A DNA stretch of 64,000 nt. Origin: an uncultured Alphaproteobacteria bacterium (GTDB lineage Bacteria > Pseudomonadota > Alphaproteobacteria > CAAHEQ01 > UBA3637). The notes under the pieces were generated by a model. It did no database searches and was not told the origin of the DNA. It saw only the letters and a program-made list of their open reading frames with translations. The stretch covers positions 54,128 to 118,127 of the forward strand of contig CAKQGY010000004.1 in the NCBI GenBank assembly GCA_934234055.1, in the 5' to 3' direction. A program made the translations under genes and the position numbers. Shown in pieces: positions 39,476-49,251 of this stretch (positions are counted from its first letter, which is position 1; each line of letters starts with the position of its first letter).

Positions 39476-42244
39476 ATGGAAACGCGGCCGACGGTGTGCC
39501 TGGTAGACGGGTCGGGATATATCTTTCGGGCCTTTTATGCACTGCCCCCGATGACGCGCCCGGACGGTGTACCGGTTAATGCCGTGTATGGCTTTATGAA
39601 CATGATGATGAATCTGTCGCAGGATAACCTGTGCTCGCACATCGTGGTTATTTTTGATGCGAAACGACGCAACTTTCGCAACGATATTTATCCGGCCTAT
39701 AAGGAAAATCGGCGCGAAGTGCCCGCAGACCTGATTCCCCAGTTCGCCCTGATTCGACAGGCGGCCGAAGCCTTGAATATCCCGTGGATTGAACAAGAAG
39801 GGTATGAGGCCGATGACCTGATCGCAACCTATGCGCGGTTGGCCGTGGAGCGCGGCTGGCAAGCGCGGGTGGTGTCGGCGGATAAAGACTTGATGCAATT
39901 AAAACGCACGGGAGTGGCGGTCTATGATCCGATGAAAAAAAAGGATATGACCGATGATGATGTTATCAAAAAATTCGGTGTGCCGCCGGCGCAAATGACC
40001 GATGTGCAGGCCTTGATGGGAGATTCGACCGATAATATCCCGGGGGGCAAAGGTATCGGACCCAAGACGGCGGCCGAACTGATTATAAAATACGGGACGC
40101 TGGAAAACTTGCTGGCGCACCTGGATGAAATACCGCAACAAAAACGGCGGGAAGGTTTAATCCGTGATGCGGATCTGATCCGAATATCCAAGCGCTTGGT
40201 GGTGCTGGACGATCGGGTGGCGGTGGGAAAATCGCTGGACGAATTTGCCGCACGGGCACCGGACGAAACGCGCCTGAAAGCCTTTTTAAGCGAGAACGGT
40301 TTTACCAGTCTGGTGGCACGGGTGCAAAATTGGTTGGTCAAGCGCGCGCAATCGGTAGGACGCTGTCAGGTGATGGAAACACAATCCGAAACGGCAGCAC
40401 CCGTCAGTCAGGCGTTGCGGTATGATATGATTGATACGGCCGAGGCCCTGAAAGATCGGGTCGCCCAAATTCGGACGGCGGTGGCCGTCTCGGCCGAAGT
40501 GGCGCCGGACAGTGTCGGCAATAATGAGTTGGTGGGGGTGGCTTTGTGCCCGGATAACGGGCGTGCGTGCTATGTTCCCCTGCGCCACGGGGAGCGGGTG
40601 GCTGCGACGGACTTGTTCTCGGCAGGCACACAATTGTATGCGGGGCAAATGCCGGTGGCGGAGGCTTTGGCGATCCTGAAACCGCTTTGGGTGAACCCGA
40701 ATATCACGAAAGTCGGCCACCCGGTGAAAGCCGTAATGCATACTTTGTCGCGGGAATACGGCGGGCTGGAAATGGCGCCCATAGATGATACACAGGTGAT
40801 GAGTGCGGTGCTGGACGGCTCAACGCATCGGCATGACCTGCCGGAATTGGCACGCCTGTATCTGTCGCATGAGATGATCCCGGACGAACAGGTCGGGCAG
40901 TCAGGTAAAGGGCAATTCCCTTTCCGTGAGGTGCCGATTGCCCAAGCGGGACGCTATGCCGCCGAAAAAGCCGATATGATTATGCGGCTGTATCGCTTGC
41001 TTAAAGAGCGCCTGAAAACCGAGGAAATCGGGCATATCTATGCGCAGGAAGATTGCCCTTTGATCCCGATTCTGTTCCGAATGGAAGAACGCGGAATCTT
41101 GGTGGACAAGGGGCACTTGAAGCAATTGGAGGGCGAATTCGCCGAACGTGTCGCAACTTTGACAAATGAAATCTATACCCTGGCGGGGCATTCGTTTAAC
41201 ATCAACTCGCCGGGACAGTTGGGGGCCGTTTTTTTTGAAGAACAGGGTCTGACCGGCGGGAAAAAAAGCGCGCTGGGGACTTGGATAACCGATGTGAAGG
41301 TGCTGGAAAACCTGGCGGCGGCAGGGTCGGAATTGGCCGAAAAAGTGCTGGAATACCGAAGCATATCAAAACTGAAAAGCACCTATGCCGATGCGCTGTT
41401 GGCGTTGGTAAAACGCGACAGGCGAATCCATACGACATTCTCTTTGACGGCAACGAATACGGGGCGGTTGGCATCGTCAGATCCGAACCTGCAAAACATA
41501 CCGATACGCACCGATGCCGGTAAGGAAATTCGACGCGCCTTTATCGCCAAACCCGGGTGTAAATTGGTGTGCGCGGACTACTCGCAAATTGAACTGCGCC
41601 TGATGGCGGAAGTGGCGGGCGTGGCGGCTTTGATTGACGCTTTCCGGCATGGCGACGATATTCACGCACGCACCGCGGCACAGATCTTTGATGTGCCCCG
41701 AGACCGGGTGGACGCCGATATGCGCCGGCGGGCAAAGGCGATCAACTTTGGCATTATGTATGGTATGTCGGCGTTCGGATTGGCGGAAAACCTGAAAATC
41801 GGACGGAGTGAGGCCAAGCAATATATTGAGGCCTATTTCGCCAAATACCCCGAGATTAAAACCTATATGGAACGAACCGAACAGGAAGCCCGCGCGAACG
41901 GATTTGTGATGACTCCGTTCGGGCGCAAGTGCTTTATTCGGGGCTTGGATAACGGACGAACGCGCGGGTTTGCTTTGCGCGCCGCAATCAATGCACCGAT
42001 CCAGGGCGGGGCGGCCGATATTATTAAACGCGCGATGCGGGCAGTGGAGGCAGAACTGACGGCGTCGGGACTGGACGGGAAAATGCTGCTGCAAGTGCAT
42101 GACGAGCTGGTCTTTGAGGTGGCAGAGCGCGATGTGCCGGCGGTGCGGGACTTGGTCAAGCGCGTGATGGAGGGCGTCGTGGCAATGCGCGTGCCCTTGA
42201 TCGTGGAGGTCGGCGTGGGTGAGAACTGGAAAGAGGCGCATTAA
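39476..42244 (+). CDS. polA: DNA polymerase I with degenerate proofreading domain
   Basis: 922 residues, three domains. 5' nuclease (1-290): LVDGSGYIFRAFYALPP, YEADDLIATYA, DSTDNIPGGKGIGPKTA. 3'-5' exonuclease fold (about 320-510): key acids are lost; the DxE becomes Ser339-Ala-Glu341, the GxNxKYD becomes GHPVKAV (Val420), and YxxxD becomes Tyr494-AAE-Lys498. Polymerase (530-922): VCADYSQIELRLMAEV, RRRAKAINFGIMYGMS and LLQVHDELVFEV are intact. It fills repair gaps and removes Okazaki primers, probably without proofreading, like the Taq and Bacillus enzymes. Confidence 0.96.
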   Translation: METRPTVCLVDGSGYIFRAFYALPPMTRPDGVPVNAVYGFMNMMMNLSQDNLCSHIVVIFDAKRRNFRNDIYPAYKENRREVPADLIPQFALIRQAAEALNIPWIEQEGYEADDLIATYARLAVERGWQARVVSADKDLMQLKRTGVAVYDPMKKKDMTDDDVIKKFGVPPAQMTDVQALMGDSTDNIPGGKGIGPKTAAELIIKYGTLENLLAHLDEIPQQKRREGLIRDADLIRISKRLVVLDDRVAVGKSLDEFAARAPDETRLKAFLSENGFTSLVARVQNWLVKRAQSVGRCQVMETQSETAAPVSQALRYDMIDTAEALKDRVAQIRTAVAVSAEVAPDSVGNNELVGVALCPDNGRACYVPLRHGERVAATDLFSAGTQLYAGQMPVAEALAILKPLWVNPNITKVGHPVKAVMHTLSREYGGLEMAPIDDTQVMSAVLDGSTHRHDLPELARLYLSHEMIPDEQVGQSGKGQFPFREVPIAQAGRYAAEKADMIMRLYRLLKERLKTEEIGHIYAQEDCPLIPILFRMEERGILVDKGHLKQLEGEFAERVATLTNEIYTLAGHSFNINSPGQLGAVFFEEQGLTGGKKSALGTWITDVKVLENLAAAGSELAEKVLEYRSISKLKSTYADALLALVKRDRRIHTTFSLTATNTGRLASSDPNLQNIPIRTDAGKEIRRAFIAKPGCKLVCADYSQIELRLMAEVAGVAALIDAFRHGDDIHARTAAQIFDVPRDRVDADMRRRAKAINFGIMYGMSAFGLAENLKIGRSEAKQYIEAYFAKYPEIKTYMERTEQEARANGFVMTPFGRKCFIRGLDNGRTRGFALRAAINAPIQGGAADIIKRAMRAVEAELTASGLDGKMLLQVHDELVFEVAERDVPAVRDLVKRVMEGVVAMRVPLIVEVGVGENWKEAH

Positions 42245-42274
42245 AAAAAATCCCCCGATGCGGGGGACCTTTTT
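42243..42274. terminator. Bidirectional terminator between polA and the TM2 gene
   Basis: Six-pair stem CCCCCG/CGGGGG (42252-42257 with 42261-42266, loop ATG) flanked by eight A on the left and five T on the right, so it works for both strands. Confidence 0.9.
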
Positions 42275-42494
42275 AATTAAATGCTTTGCCGGTAGAATCT
42301 TTGGTAACTGTGCAGATGTCAACCAAAACCCATATAAATTCAATGAAAGGCGGAATAATCAGAATAAAGCCCGGGATAACCAGCAAAAGTTGTATGATTG
42401 CTTTCTTCTTGTAACCGGCATAAAAATTATGAATGCCCAAACCGCCCAAAAATAAGGCAAGTAAAATATAAATTAAACGAGATTTTTGTTCCAT
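42273..42494 (-). CDS. TM2-domain membrane protein
   Basis: 73 residues. LIYILLALFLGGLGIHNFYAGYKKKAIIQLLL contains the TM2 signature G-x-x-G-x-H-x-F-Y-x-G, and a second helix follows (FILIIPPFIEFIWVLVDI) ending with the usual W-x-x-x-D. Function of the family is not settled. A palindrome TGTTCG-N6-CGAACA (42511-42516 with 42523-42528) lies 17 bases upstream of the start and may be an operator. Confidence 0.88.
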   Translation of the reverse strand: MEQKSRLIYILLALFLGGLGIHNFYAGYKKKAIIQLLLVIPGFILIIPPFIEFIWVLVDICTVTKDSTGKAFN

Positions 42495-42808
42495 TTGATT
42501 CTTCCTGTTATGTTCGTGGTGCCGAACAATTGATTTCTGTGAAGAGTATGCACCAATACCTGCGCAAAAGTATAAACAGATTTTTAAGTGATTTCAAGTG
42601 AAAAGTAAGAAGAAGAGTATTTTTCGTGCGGGGCTTATTCGGTGTGTCGGAGACTCGATGAGGTGCAGGCTTGAGAAAAGGTGTGCGATGGCAAGAAGCA
42701 TGAGTGCTTTTATGGATCGTTCGGAGAACACAACCGATTCAAAATGACAATAAGGATATAGTGTTTTACGGATTGCTTCACTGTGTTTGTAATGACAGGA
42801 GAAGCAGA
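42495..42808. repeat. Purine-rich intergenic region with a divergent repeat copy
   Basis: The plus strand is G/A-rich. The stretch from TATGGATCGTTCGGAGAACA to GATTCAAAATGACA (about 42711-42748) resembles a degenerate reverse-orientation copy of the interspersed repeat. No gene is supported. Confidence 0.5.
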
Positions 42809-42847
42809 GAAAAAATAAGGGGACCGTTGACGATGCCAACAGTCCCC
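42809..42847 (-). terminator. Intrinsic terminator of pheST
   Basis: Outer stem GGGGAC/GTCCCC (42819-42824 with 42842-42847) with inner GTTG/CAAC, then a T-run on the minus strand. Confidence 0.8.
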
Positions 42848-42873
42848 GTTGAAAAGAGAAAGACCTTGTGGGA

Positions 42874-45228
42874 TTATGAACGCAGGTCGGCACCGGTGTT
42901 GCGGTGCACCAGGTTGATAATCTGAGTGGATAAAGTCTCAATCTCGGCGTCCGTGAGGGTTTTGTCCCGCGGCTGAATCGTAACCTGAACCGCCAAAGAC
43001 TTCTTGCCGGCGGGAAGGTGTTCGCCCTGATACACATCAAACACCGCCACATCGGTAATCAAATCTCGATTCACATTCTCTATCGTCGCCAAAACTTTGG
43101 CCGCGTCAACCGATTGATCCATCACAAACGCAAAATCTCGCGTCAAGGGCATCAATGTTGCCGGGCGGAAGGGCTTGACCTTTTTGCCCTTGCCGGCGGG
43201 GACAGCGTCCAAATACACCTCAAACGCACAAACGGGAGTCTTTATCCCGAAGGCCTTTAACACCGCGGGGTGAATCTCGCCAAAAACAGCCAGAATATTC
43301 TTGCCCAGTTGCAGACTGCCCGAACGGCCGGGGTGATACCACGCAGGTGCATTGCGGAAAATCTGAACATTCGCGGGGGCGTCCACGGCCGCCAAAGCAG
43401 CCAGAGCGTCGGCCTTGGCATCAAATACATCAACTTCACGCGTTTGTTCCAGCCAATGCTTGGGTGTCCAAGAACCCGCCCGAACACCGCACGCAACCAA
43501 CTGCTGCGCGCCGGGGGTGGCGTCGGAAAACTGCGGACCGACCTCAAACAACTGAACGTCGCGTGAGCCCATGGCTTGGTTGCGGACAACGGCCGACAAC
43601 AAATTCGGCACCAGGGACGGCCGCAACTCGTCCAAATCGGAAGCGATGGGATTGGCCAGTTTCACACCATGAGAGCCGAACAGTCCCGCCAGGCGTGAAT
43701 CCATAAAGGACCAGGTAATCGCTTGGCACAGGCCGCGAGCCGCCAAAACCCGGCGAACGGCAACTTCTTTGCGCTGATGCGGGAATAAAACGCCGGTGGG
43801 CAAGCGGTCGGCGCGCATCGGTGCATCGGGCAGTTCGTCCAGCCCGTAGACACGCACAATCTCTTCCACCAAATCGGCCGGCAATGACACATCGTGAATA
43901 CGCCAACCGGGGACGGAAACTTGGTTCCCGGCAACCGTAAAGCCGAGCTTTGTTAAAATCTCGGTCATTCGAGCCGGCGCAATGTCCAAACCCGTCAGGC
44001 GTTTGACTTCGTTAAAGTCAAAGGTAATCGTGCGCGCTGTATCGGGTGCCTGACCGGCAATGACAATTTCGGAAGGCTCGCCCCCGCACAGATCCAAAAT
44101 CATTTGTGTGGCGCGGGCGTTGTCGGATTCGGCAGAAGCGGGGTCTATACCACGTTCAAACCGGCTGCGCGAATCGGAAAGAGCCCCGGTTTTGATGCCG
44201 GTCTTGGCAATCGCGGTCGGGGTAAAGTAAGCGCTTTCCAAAAACACATTCGCCGTGTCGGGTGATACCGCTGTATCCACGCCGCCCATAATGCCCGCAA
44301 TGCTTTGCGCCGCGCGATCGTCGGCCACCACGCACATATCGGGTGTCAGAGTGTATTCTTTGTCATCCAGGGCGGTGATTTTCTCGCCGTCATATGCCGG
44401 TCGAACGGTGATGTTGCCGGTCAGCTTGTCCGCGTCAAACACATGTAGCGGACGGCACTCGGCAATGTTCAAGTAGTTCGTAATGTCCACCAACGCCGAA
44501 ATCGGACGCAGGCCGGCCGCAATCAGGGCTTGCTGTAACCATTGGGGGCTGGGGCCGTTTTTGACACCGCGGATAAACCGGCCGGTGTAAATCGGGCAGG
44601 TCGAATCCGTAATCGTGACAGATACCGGAGAAGTATATTGTCCGGCAATCGTCGGGGTCGGGTTTTCAATCAAGGTGCCCATACCCGCCGCCGCCAAGTC
44701 GCGCGCAATCCCCCGCACGCCCAAACAATCGGGGCGGTTGGGTGTGACATTCACATCAAAAATCACATCGGCATTCAAGGCCGTTGCCGCCGGTGTGCCC
44801 GCCGGGTAATCGGTGGTTAAATCCACAATCCCGTTGTGGTCCGTGCCGATGCCAAGCTCGTCCTCGGCACACATCATACCGTTGGACTCGACACCGCGCA
44901 GTTTGCTGACCTGAATAGTCTCGTTAAACAAGGGGACATAGCAGCCGGGCTGGGCCAAAATGGACTTCATACCCACGCGCACATTCGGCGCACCGCAGAC
45001 GATTTGGACTTCCTCGCGTCCGTTAAAGACACGCAGGACATGCAGCTTGTCCGCGTTGGGGTGCTGCTCTACCGCGCGAATCTCGCCGACGATGTAGCCC
45101 TGTAAATTGGCGGCAAGGTCTTGAACTTCCTCTATTTCCAGGCCGAGCATCGTCATCTTGTCGGCCAGTTCGGCCACCGTGGCCGTCGTATCCAAATAGC
45201 GTTTGAGTGTTGATAAATTGAACTTCAT
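42874..45228 (-). CDS. pheT: Phenylalanyl-tRNA synthetase beta subunit
   Basis: 784 residues, full length. N-terminal tRNA-binding domain (about 40-150: IVGEIRAVEQHPNADKLHVLRV, VCGAPNVRVGMK), the B3/B4 editing region (FDADKLTGNITVRPA), B5 domain, and the C-terminal anticodon-binding FDX-ACB domain (LTRDFAFVMDQSVDA to the end). Its ATG overlaps the pheS stop by one base (TAATG). Confidence 0.97.
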   Translation of the reverse strand: MKFNLSTLKRYLDTTATVAELADKMTMLGLEIEEVQDLAANLQGYIVGEIRAVEQHPNADKLHVLRVFNGREEVQIVCGAPNVRVGMKSILAQPGCYVPLFNETIQVSKLRGVESNGMMCAEDELGIGTDHNGIVDLTTDYPAGTPAATALNADVIFDVNVTPNRPDCLGVRGIARDLAAAGMGTLIENPTPTIAGQYTSPVSVTITDSTCPIYTGRFIRGVKNGPSPQWLQQALIAAGLRPISALVDITNYLNIAECRPLHVFDADKLTGNITVRPAYDGEKITALDDKEYTLTPDMCVVADDRAAQSIAGIMGGVDTAVSPDTANVFLESAYFTPTAIAKTGIKTGALSDSRSRFERGIDPASAESDNARATQMILDLCGGEPSEIVIAGQAPDTARTITFDFNEVKRLTGLDIAPARMTEILTKLGFTVAGNQVSVPGWRIHDVSLPADLVEEIVRVYGLDELPDAPMRADRLPTGVLFPHQRKEVAVRRVLAARGLCQAITWSFMDSRLAGLFGSHGVKLANPIASDLDELRPSLVPNLLSAVVRNQAMGSRDVQLFEVGPQFSDATPGAQQLVACGVRAGSWTPKHWLEQTREVDVFDAKADALAALAAVDAPANVQIFRNAPAWYHPGRSGSLQLGKNILAVFGEIHPAVLKAFGIKTPVCAFEVYLDAVPAGKGKKVKPFRPATLMPLTRDFAFVMDQSVDAAKVLATIENVNRDLITDVAVFDVYQGEHLPAGKKSLAVQVTIQPRDKTLTDAEIETLSTQIINLVHRNTGADLRS

Positions 45229-46295
45229 TATTTTCTACCTCCGTTGCCAGATAAACCGCCGGTAATTGTGGGAATGTCCAACGGCAAAAAGCCATAGTGC
45301 CTGATCCATTTCATATCGGCCTCAAACATCGGGCGTAAATCTTGAATCCCGTATTTCATCATCGCCAGGCGATCCAGGCCGATACCGAAAGCAAAGCCCT
45401 GGTATTTGGCGGGATCTATGCCGCAGTTTTGCAACACCCGCGGGTCCACCATACCGCAGCCCAGCAATTCCAGCCACTCCTTGCCGATATTACGGGCCAT
45501 CGCACCGCCCAGATCCATCTCGTAAGAAGGTTCGGTGAACGGAAAGTAAGACGGACGGAAACGCACCGCGACATCGTCGGTCTCAAAAAAGAGCTTGAAA
45601 AACTCAATCAGGCAGGAGCGCAAATTGGCAAGGTTCGTTTTCTCGTCAATGACCAGACCCTCAATCTGGTGAAACATCGGCGTGTGAGTCGCGTCGTAAT
45701 CGCGCCGGTAAGTGCGCCCGGGACATACGATTTTAATGGGCGGCTTTTGCGTCTCCATCGTCCGAATCTGAACGCCGGAAGTTTGCGTGCGGAGCATATT
45801 ATTGTTGTCAAAAAAGAATGTCGCCTGCATCTGACGCGCGGGGTGTTCTTTGGGCAGATTGAGCGCTTCAAAATTGTGCCAGTCGTCCTCTATATCGGGA
45901 CCCTCGGCCAATTGAAAACCCATTTGAGCAAAGATCGTCAGAGTTTCCTCTATGGTCTGAGAAATCGGGTGAATCCGACCCGAGATCGTTTCGGGGCGCG
46001 CGGGCAGGGTAATGTCCACGCTTTCGGCCGCCAAACGCGCATTCAGAACCGCCGTTTCCAGCGCCTGCTTTTTCGCGTCCAAAGCCGCCGCAATCTCGTT
46101 CTTGAATGTGTTGAGCATTTGGCCGGCGGTTTTGCGTTCGTCCGCAGATAAAGCGCCCAAGCCCTTCATCAGAGCGGTAATCTTGCCGTTCTTGCCCAGT
46201 GCGGAAACGCGAATCTCGTCCAATGCCGGCAGGGTATCGGCCCCCTGAATCGCCCGCAATAAATCGGGCCGTAAAGTTTCTATTTGTTCTTGCAT
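45228..46295 (-). CDS. pheS: Phenylalanyl-tRNA synthetase alpha subunit
   Basis: 355 residues. Coiled-coil N-terminus (1-90). Catalytic class II core: HPISQTIEETLTIFAQMGF, then RTQTSGVQIRTM, FHQIEGLVID (motif 2 region), RFRPSYFPFTEPSYE, and GIDPAKYQGFAFGIGLDRLAM (motif 3). With PheT it forms the heterotetramer. Confidence 0.97.
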   Translation of the reverse strand: MQEQIETLRPDLLRAIQGADTLPALDEIRVSALGKNGKITALMKGLGALSADERKTAGQMLNTFKNEIAAALDAKKQALETAVLNARLAAESVDITLPARPETISGRIHPISQTIEETLTIFAQMGFQLAEGPDIEDDWHNFEALNLPKEHPARQMQATFFFDNNNMLRTQTSGVQIRTMETQKPPIKIVCPGRTYRRDYDATHTPMFHQIEGLVIDEKTNLANLRSCLIEFFKLFFETDDVAVRFRPSYFPFTEPSYEMDLGGAMARNIGKEWLELLGCGMVDPRVLQNCGIDPAKYQGFAFGIGLDRLAMMKYGIQDLRPMFEADMKWIRHYGFLPLDIPTITGGLSGNGGRK

Positions 46296-46370
46296 ATCGT
46301 GTCCTATTCTAAAATAAACGATAGCAGTCAGTTTAGCATACTTTGCGCCTAAAATAAAGTCTTTTTTTGA

Positions 46371-47012
46371 TTATTTTTGTGTGTCGGTGTCGGTGGCGGA
46401 ATTGTCGTGGTCGCTTGGAGTGGTGGCCTTGGGGGTCGGCACAGGTGTATCGGGCGTCCTTGGGCGCGGGTGGCAGCCGCAGTAATTTTGGCGATACAGC
46501 CCCCATTCGCGCGACAGGCGGTTGGCCTTGGTCTCGCCTCCGTTCTTGCGCCAATTCGTGCCGGTGTAGGGTATGCCGACCCGAGACGCTGCCCTTTGGC
46601 CGGCGCGGGAAACTTGGGCGAAATCTTTATATCGCGAAATCCCCAGCACCGAATCAAAACGCGTGAAGCCGTGGGCGCGGGCGTAAAGAGCTGCTTGGTG
46701 CAACCGGAGGAAAAAGCATTGATCGCAACGGCGGCCGCGTTCGGGCTCGGATTCCAGGCCGCGGGTGGCTTGGCGCCAGGTCTCGGGATCGTAGGGAAGT
46801 TCGACAAACGGCACGCCGAGGGCTTGGCAAACGCGCTGATTCTCGTCGCGGCGGCGGGCGTATTCGGCGGGGGGCTGAATATTCGGATTATAAAACAACA
46901 CGGTAAAGCGTTGGCCGGCCGCGTGCAGGTCGCTGATCACGCCGATGGAACACGGCGCGCAACACGAAAGCAGCAGTAAATTGTCAGATTGGGCTTCAGT
47001 CATAGCAGGCAT
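46371..47012 (-). CDS. queH: Epoxyqueuosine reductase QueH
   Basis: 213 residues. Family marks: LLSCCAPCSIGV (vicinal Cys pair), YNPNIQPPAEYARRRDE, LPYDPETW, RRCDQCFFLRL and the late Cys pair CGCHP. QueH carries out the last step of queuosine synthesis in tRNA. The C-terminal 30 residues (Thr/Pro/Asp-rich) extend beyond the usual end. It lies 29 bases after recO and probably belongs to the lepB operon; tgt, earlier in the same pathway, is 3 kb away. Confidence 0.92.
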   Translation of the reverse strand: MPAMTEAQSDNLLLLSCCAPCSIGVISDLHAAGQRFTVLFYNPNIQPPAEYARRRDENQRVCQALGVPFVELPYDPETWRQATRGLESEPERGRRCDQCFFLRLHQAALYARAHGFTRFDSVLGISRYKDFAQVSRAGQRAASRVGIPYTGTNWRKNGGETKANRLSREWGLYRQNYCGCHPRPRTPDTPVPTPKATTPSDHDNSATDTDTQK

Positions 47013-47041
47013 TATACCTCAAATGAACTGAAAGTGCAAGG

Positions 47042-47728
47042 CTATTTTAGAGGATAGAGTTGGGTGCGGGTGCGGGGGAGAGCGTGTTTAAGGGCGAAGG
47101 TCTGTAAAAAATAACCGGTAAGGTTGAGCCCGTTTTGAATGTCGGTGGCTGTGGCGGGGGAATCTTGCCACATAAAACGCGGTAAGGGCAGTAGCTTGGT
47201 TCGGTAAGGGGCTCCGACAGAACGGCTGACGGCACGGCCGGTTTTGGGCGAAATATATGCCAGATCCGTCGGGTCGCCCCCGCCCGCGCAACCCGATGTA
47301 TCCAGGCCGAAACCAACCTCGGACAGCAGAGCTTGTTCAAAGCGGATATACCGCATTAAAAAATCATCTGTATCCAGTTGATTTAAAAAGGTAAAAACGG
47401 TATCATACAAGTCGGGAAATGCTTGGTGCTCGGGCAGTAAATCGTCCAGCAAAGCGCATACACAAAACAGGCATGCCAGGCGTTGCCTGTCGTCCAAATA
47501 ACGAGCGGCAAAAGAATGGGTCTCCTCCAAATAAAAATGTCCGAGTTGTTCGGCCAGGCGTGCTTGCCACCGGCCGGCCACAAAAGTGCCGGTGTTGGGC
47601 GGCTGCTTTTTATTCACAACGCCCAATGCCCGACCCTGCTCCCGGGTGAAAATGGCCGTGATAAATGACCGCTCGCCCAGGCGCCGGGACGATAAAACCA
47701 GTGCTTTCTCCCAGGTGAAATCAGGCAT
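47042..47728 (-). CDS. recO: DNA repair protein RecO
   Basis: 228 residues from the ATG at 47728, overlapping the era stop by eight bases; longer frames run into era and are rejected. OB-fold start WEKALVLSSRRLGERSFITAIFTREQG, then GTFVAGRWQARLAEQLGHF, and a helical domain with FEQALLSEVGFGLDTSGCAGGG, where the usual zinc-Cys set is mostly missing. It loads RecA in the RecFOR pathway. Confidence 0.92.
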   Translation of the reverse strand: MPDFTWEKALVLSSRRLGERSFITAIFTREQGRALGVVNKKQPPNTGTFVAGRWQARLAEQLGHFYLEETHSFAARYLDDRQRLACLFCVCALLDDLLPEHQAFPDLYDTVFTFLNQLDTDDFLMRYIRFEQALLSEVGFGLDTSGCAGGGDPTDLAYISPKTGRAVSRSVGAPYRTKLLPLPRFMWQDSPATATDIQNGLNLTGYFLQTFALKHALPRTRTQLYPLK

Positions 47729-48629
47729 TGAAATCCAAGCCCCAGTCCGTGTATTGGGCGGGGTCTTCCTGCCAGTTTTCTTTGACTTTGACGAACAAAA
47801 ACAGGTGGACGGGACGCTCAAATAATTGCGCCAGTTCAAACCGGGCGGCGGCCCCGATTTTTTTAATCATTTTGCCGCCCTTGCCCAGCACAATGGAGCG
47901 TTGGGCGGTGCGCTCAACATAAATGGTTTGTTCAATCCGAATGCCGTTTTTCTGCTCGGTGAACGCGTTGGTTTCTACCGCGGTGGTGTAGGGGAGTTCT
48001 TGCTGTAAATTGAGGAAGAGCTTTTCACGCGTAATTTCGGCCGCAAATAACCGGTTGGGCAGGTCCGAAAGCTCGTCATCGGGGAACAGCCACAATCCCC
48101 GCGGCGCCAAGGAAATCAAGTGCTGTTTAAGGTCATCGGTGTTCTCGCCGGTTTGGGCCGAAATCAAAAATGTGTCCGTGAAAATCGGATAGGTATTGAG
48201 CCGTGCAATCAACGGGAGGAGTTTGTCCTTGGGCAAGAGGTCAATCTTGTTGAGCACAAGGATTGTCTTTTGTTTGTTCTGAATCAAAGATTGAATGATG
48301 GATTCGGTGTTTTTATCCACGCCCTTGGTCGCGTCAACCAACAGCAGGCGAATGTCGGAATCCTGGGACTCGGCCCAGGCGGAGGCTACCATCGCGCGAT
48401 CCAGGCGGCGGGAGGGCTTGAATATCCCCGGCGTATCGGCCAGAACCAGTTGGGTGTTGCCCTGAACCAAAATACCGCGAATGCGCGTGCGGGTGGTTTG
48501 AACTTTGGGCGAAACGATGGAAACTTTGGCTCCGACCAAGCGATTGACCAACGTGGATTTGCCGGCGTTGGGTGCCCCCAGCACGGCGATAAAAGCAAAA
48601 TGTTGTTGGCTGATGTCAGGTGTCGGCAT
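47721..48629 (-). CDS. era: Ribosome-assembly GTPase Era
   Basis: 302 residues. G1 GAPNAGKST, G2 QTTRTRIRG, G3 DTPGIF, G4 NKID, and a C-terminal KH domain with VLGKGGKMIKKIGAAARFELAQLF. It binds 16S rRNA 3' end. Overlaps rnc by 14 bases. Confidence 0.97.
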   Translation of the reverse strand: MPTPDISQQHFAFIAVLGAPNAGKSTLVNRLVGAKVSIVSPKVQTTRTRIRGILVQGNTQLVLADTPGIFKPSRRLDRAMVASAWAESQDSDIRLLLVDATKGVDKNTESIIQSLIQNKQKTILVLNKIDLLPKDKLLPLIARLNTYPIFTDTFLISAQTGENTDDLKQHLISLAPRGLWLFPDDELSDLPNRLFAAEITREKLFLNLQQELPYTTAVETNAFTEQKNGIRIEQTIYVERTAQRSIVLGKGGKMIKKIGAAARFELAQLFERPVHLFLFVKVKENWQEDPAQYTDWGLDFNA

Positions 48630-49251
48630 GATTGATGTCCTCTAAAAAGTTGGTGGCGGCGGATTGTTCGGCCAGTTTTTTGTTGCTGCCGGTGCCGGTG
48701 ATGGTCCGATCGCCGATTTGAACCTGAACCGTGAAGACCGGTGAATGATCGGGGCCGGTGCGCGAAAGCAAGGTGTAGGTCGGCAGAACTTTGAACTTCT
48801 TTTGCGCCCATTCTTGAAGCGCGGATTTGGCGTCCTGAGGAATCTGAACCTCGGCCTCAATCAGGCGCGACCAGATCGGCTCCATAAACGCTTGAACGGC
48901 GGCAAGCCCCTGATCCAAATAGAGCGCGGCAATTATCGCTTCGCACACATCGGAAAGCACGGAAGCGTTGTGGCGCAAGGCGGCCTCGTTCGTGGAAAGC
49001 AGCGCCGGCAGGCCGAGATCTTGGGCAACCCCGGCCAGAGTCTCCTCGCGCACCAGAGCAACGAATCGCTTGGCCATGGCACCCTCGCGCTCGTTCGGAA
49101 AACGACGATACAGCATTTCGGCCACCACCAGCCCCAGCACCCGATCGCCCAGGAATTCTAAACGCTCGTATCCCGCGGGGCGTCCGTTGTGCGACAGGCG
49201 CAGGGCTTGCTTAAAAAGAGATTTATCGTGAAAAACCGGTAATTTGTTCAT
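48616..49251 (-). CDS. rnc: Ribonuclease III
   Basis: 211 residues from 49251, where ATG overlaps the lepB stop (ATGA). Signature YERLEFLGDRVLGL, second catalytic region LSDVCEAIIAALYLDQG, and a C-terminal dsRNA-binding domain (KSALQEWAQKKFKVLPTY, TGTGSNKKLAEQSAATNFLE). It processes rRNA and double-stranded RNA. Confidence 0.96.
   Translation of the reverse strand: MNKLPVFHDKSLFKQALRLSHNGRPAGYERLEFLGDRVLGLVVAEMLYRRFPNEREGAMAKRFVALVREETLAGVAQDLGLPALLSTNEAALRHNASVLSDVCEAIIAALYLDQGLAAVQAFMEPIWSRLIEAEVQIPQDAKSALQEWAQKKFKVLPTYTLLSRTGPDHSPVFTVQVQIGDRTITGTGSNKKLAEQSAATNFLEDINHADT

Noticed and set aside
42511..42528. LexA box at the TM2 gene
   Set aside because: The sequence is an inverted repeat TGTTCG-N6-CGAACA, not the direct GTTC-N7-GTTC repeat used by alphaproteobacterial LexA.
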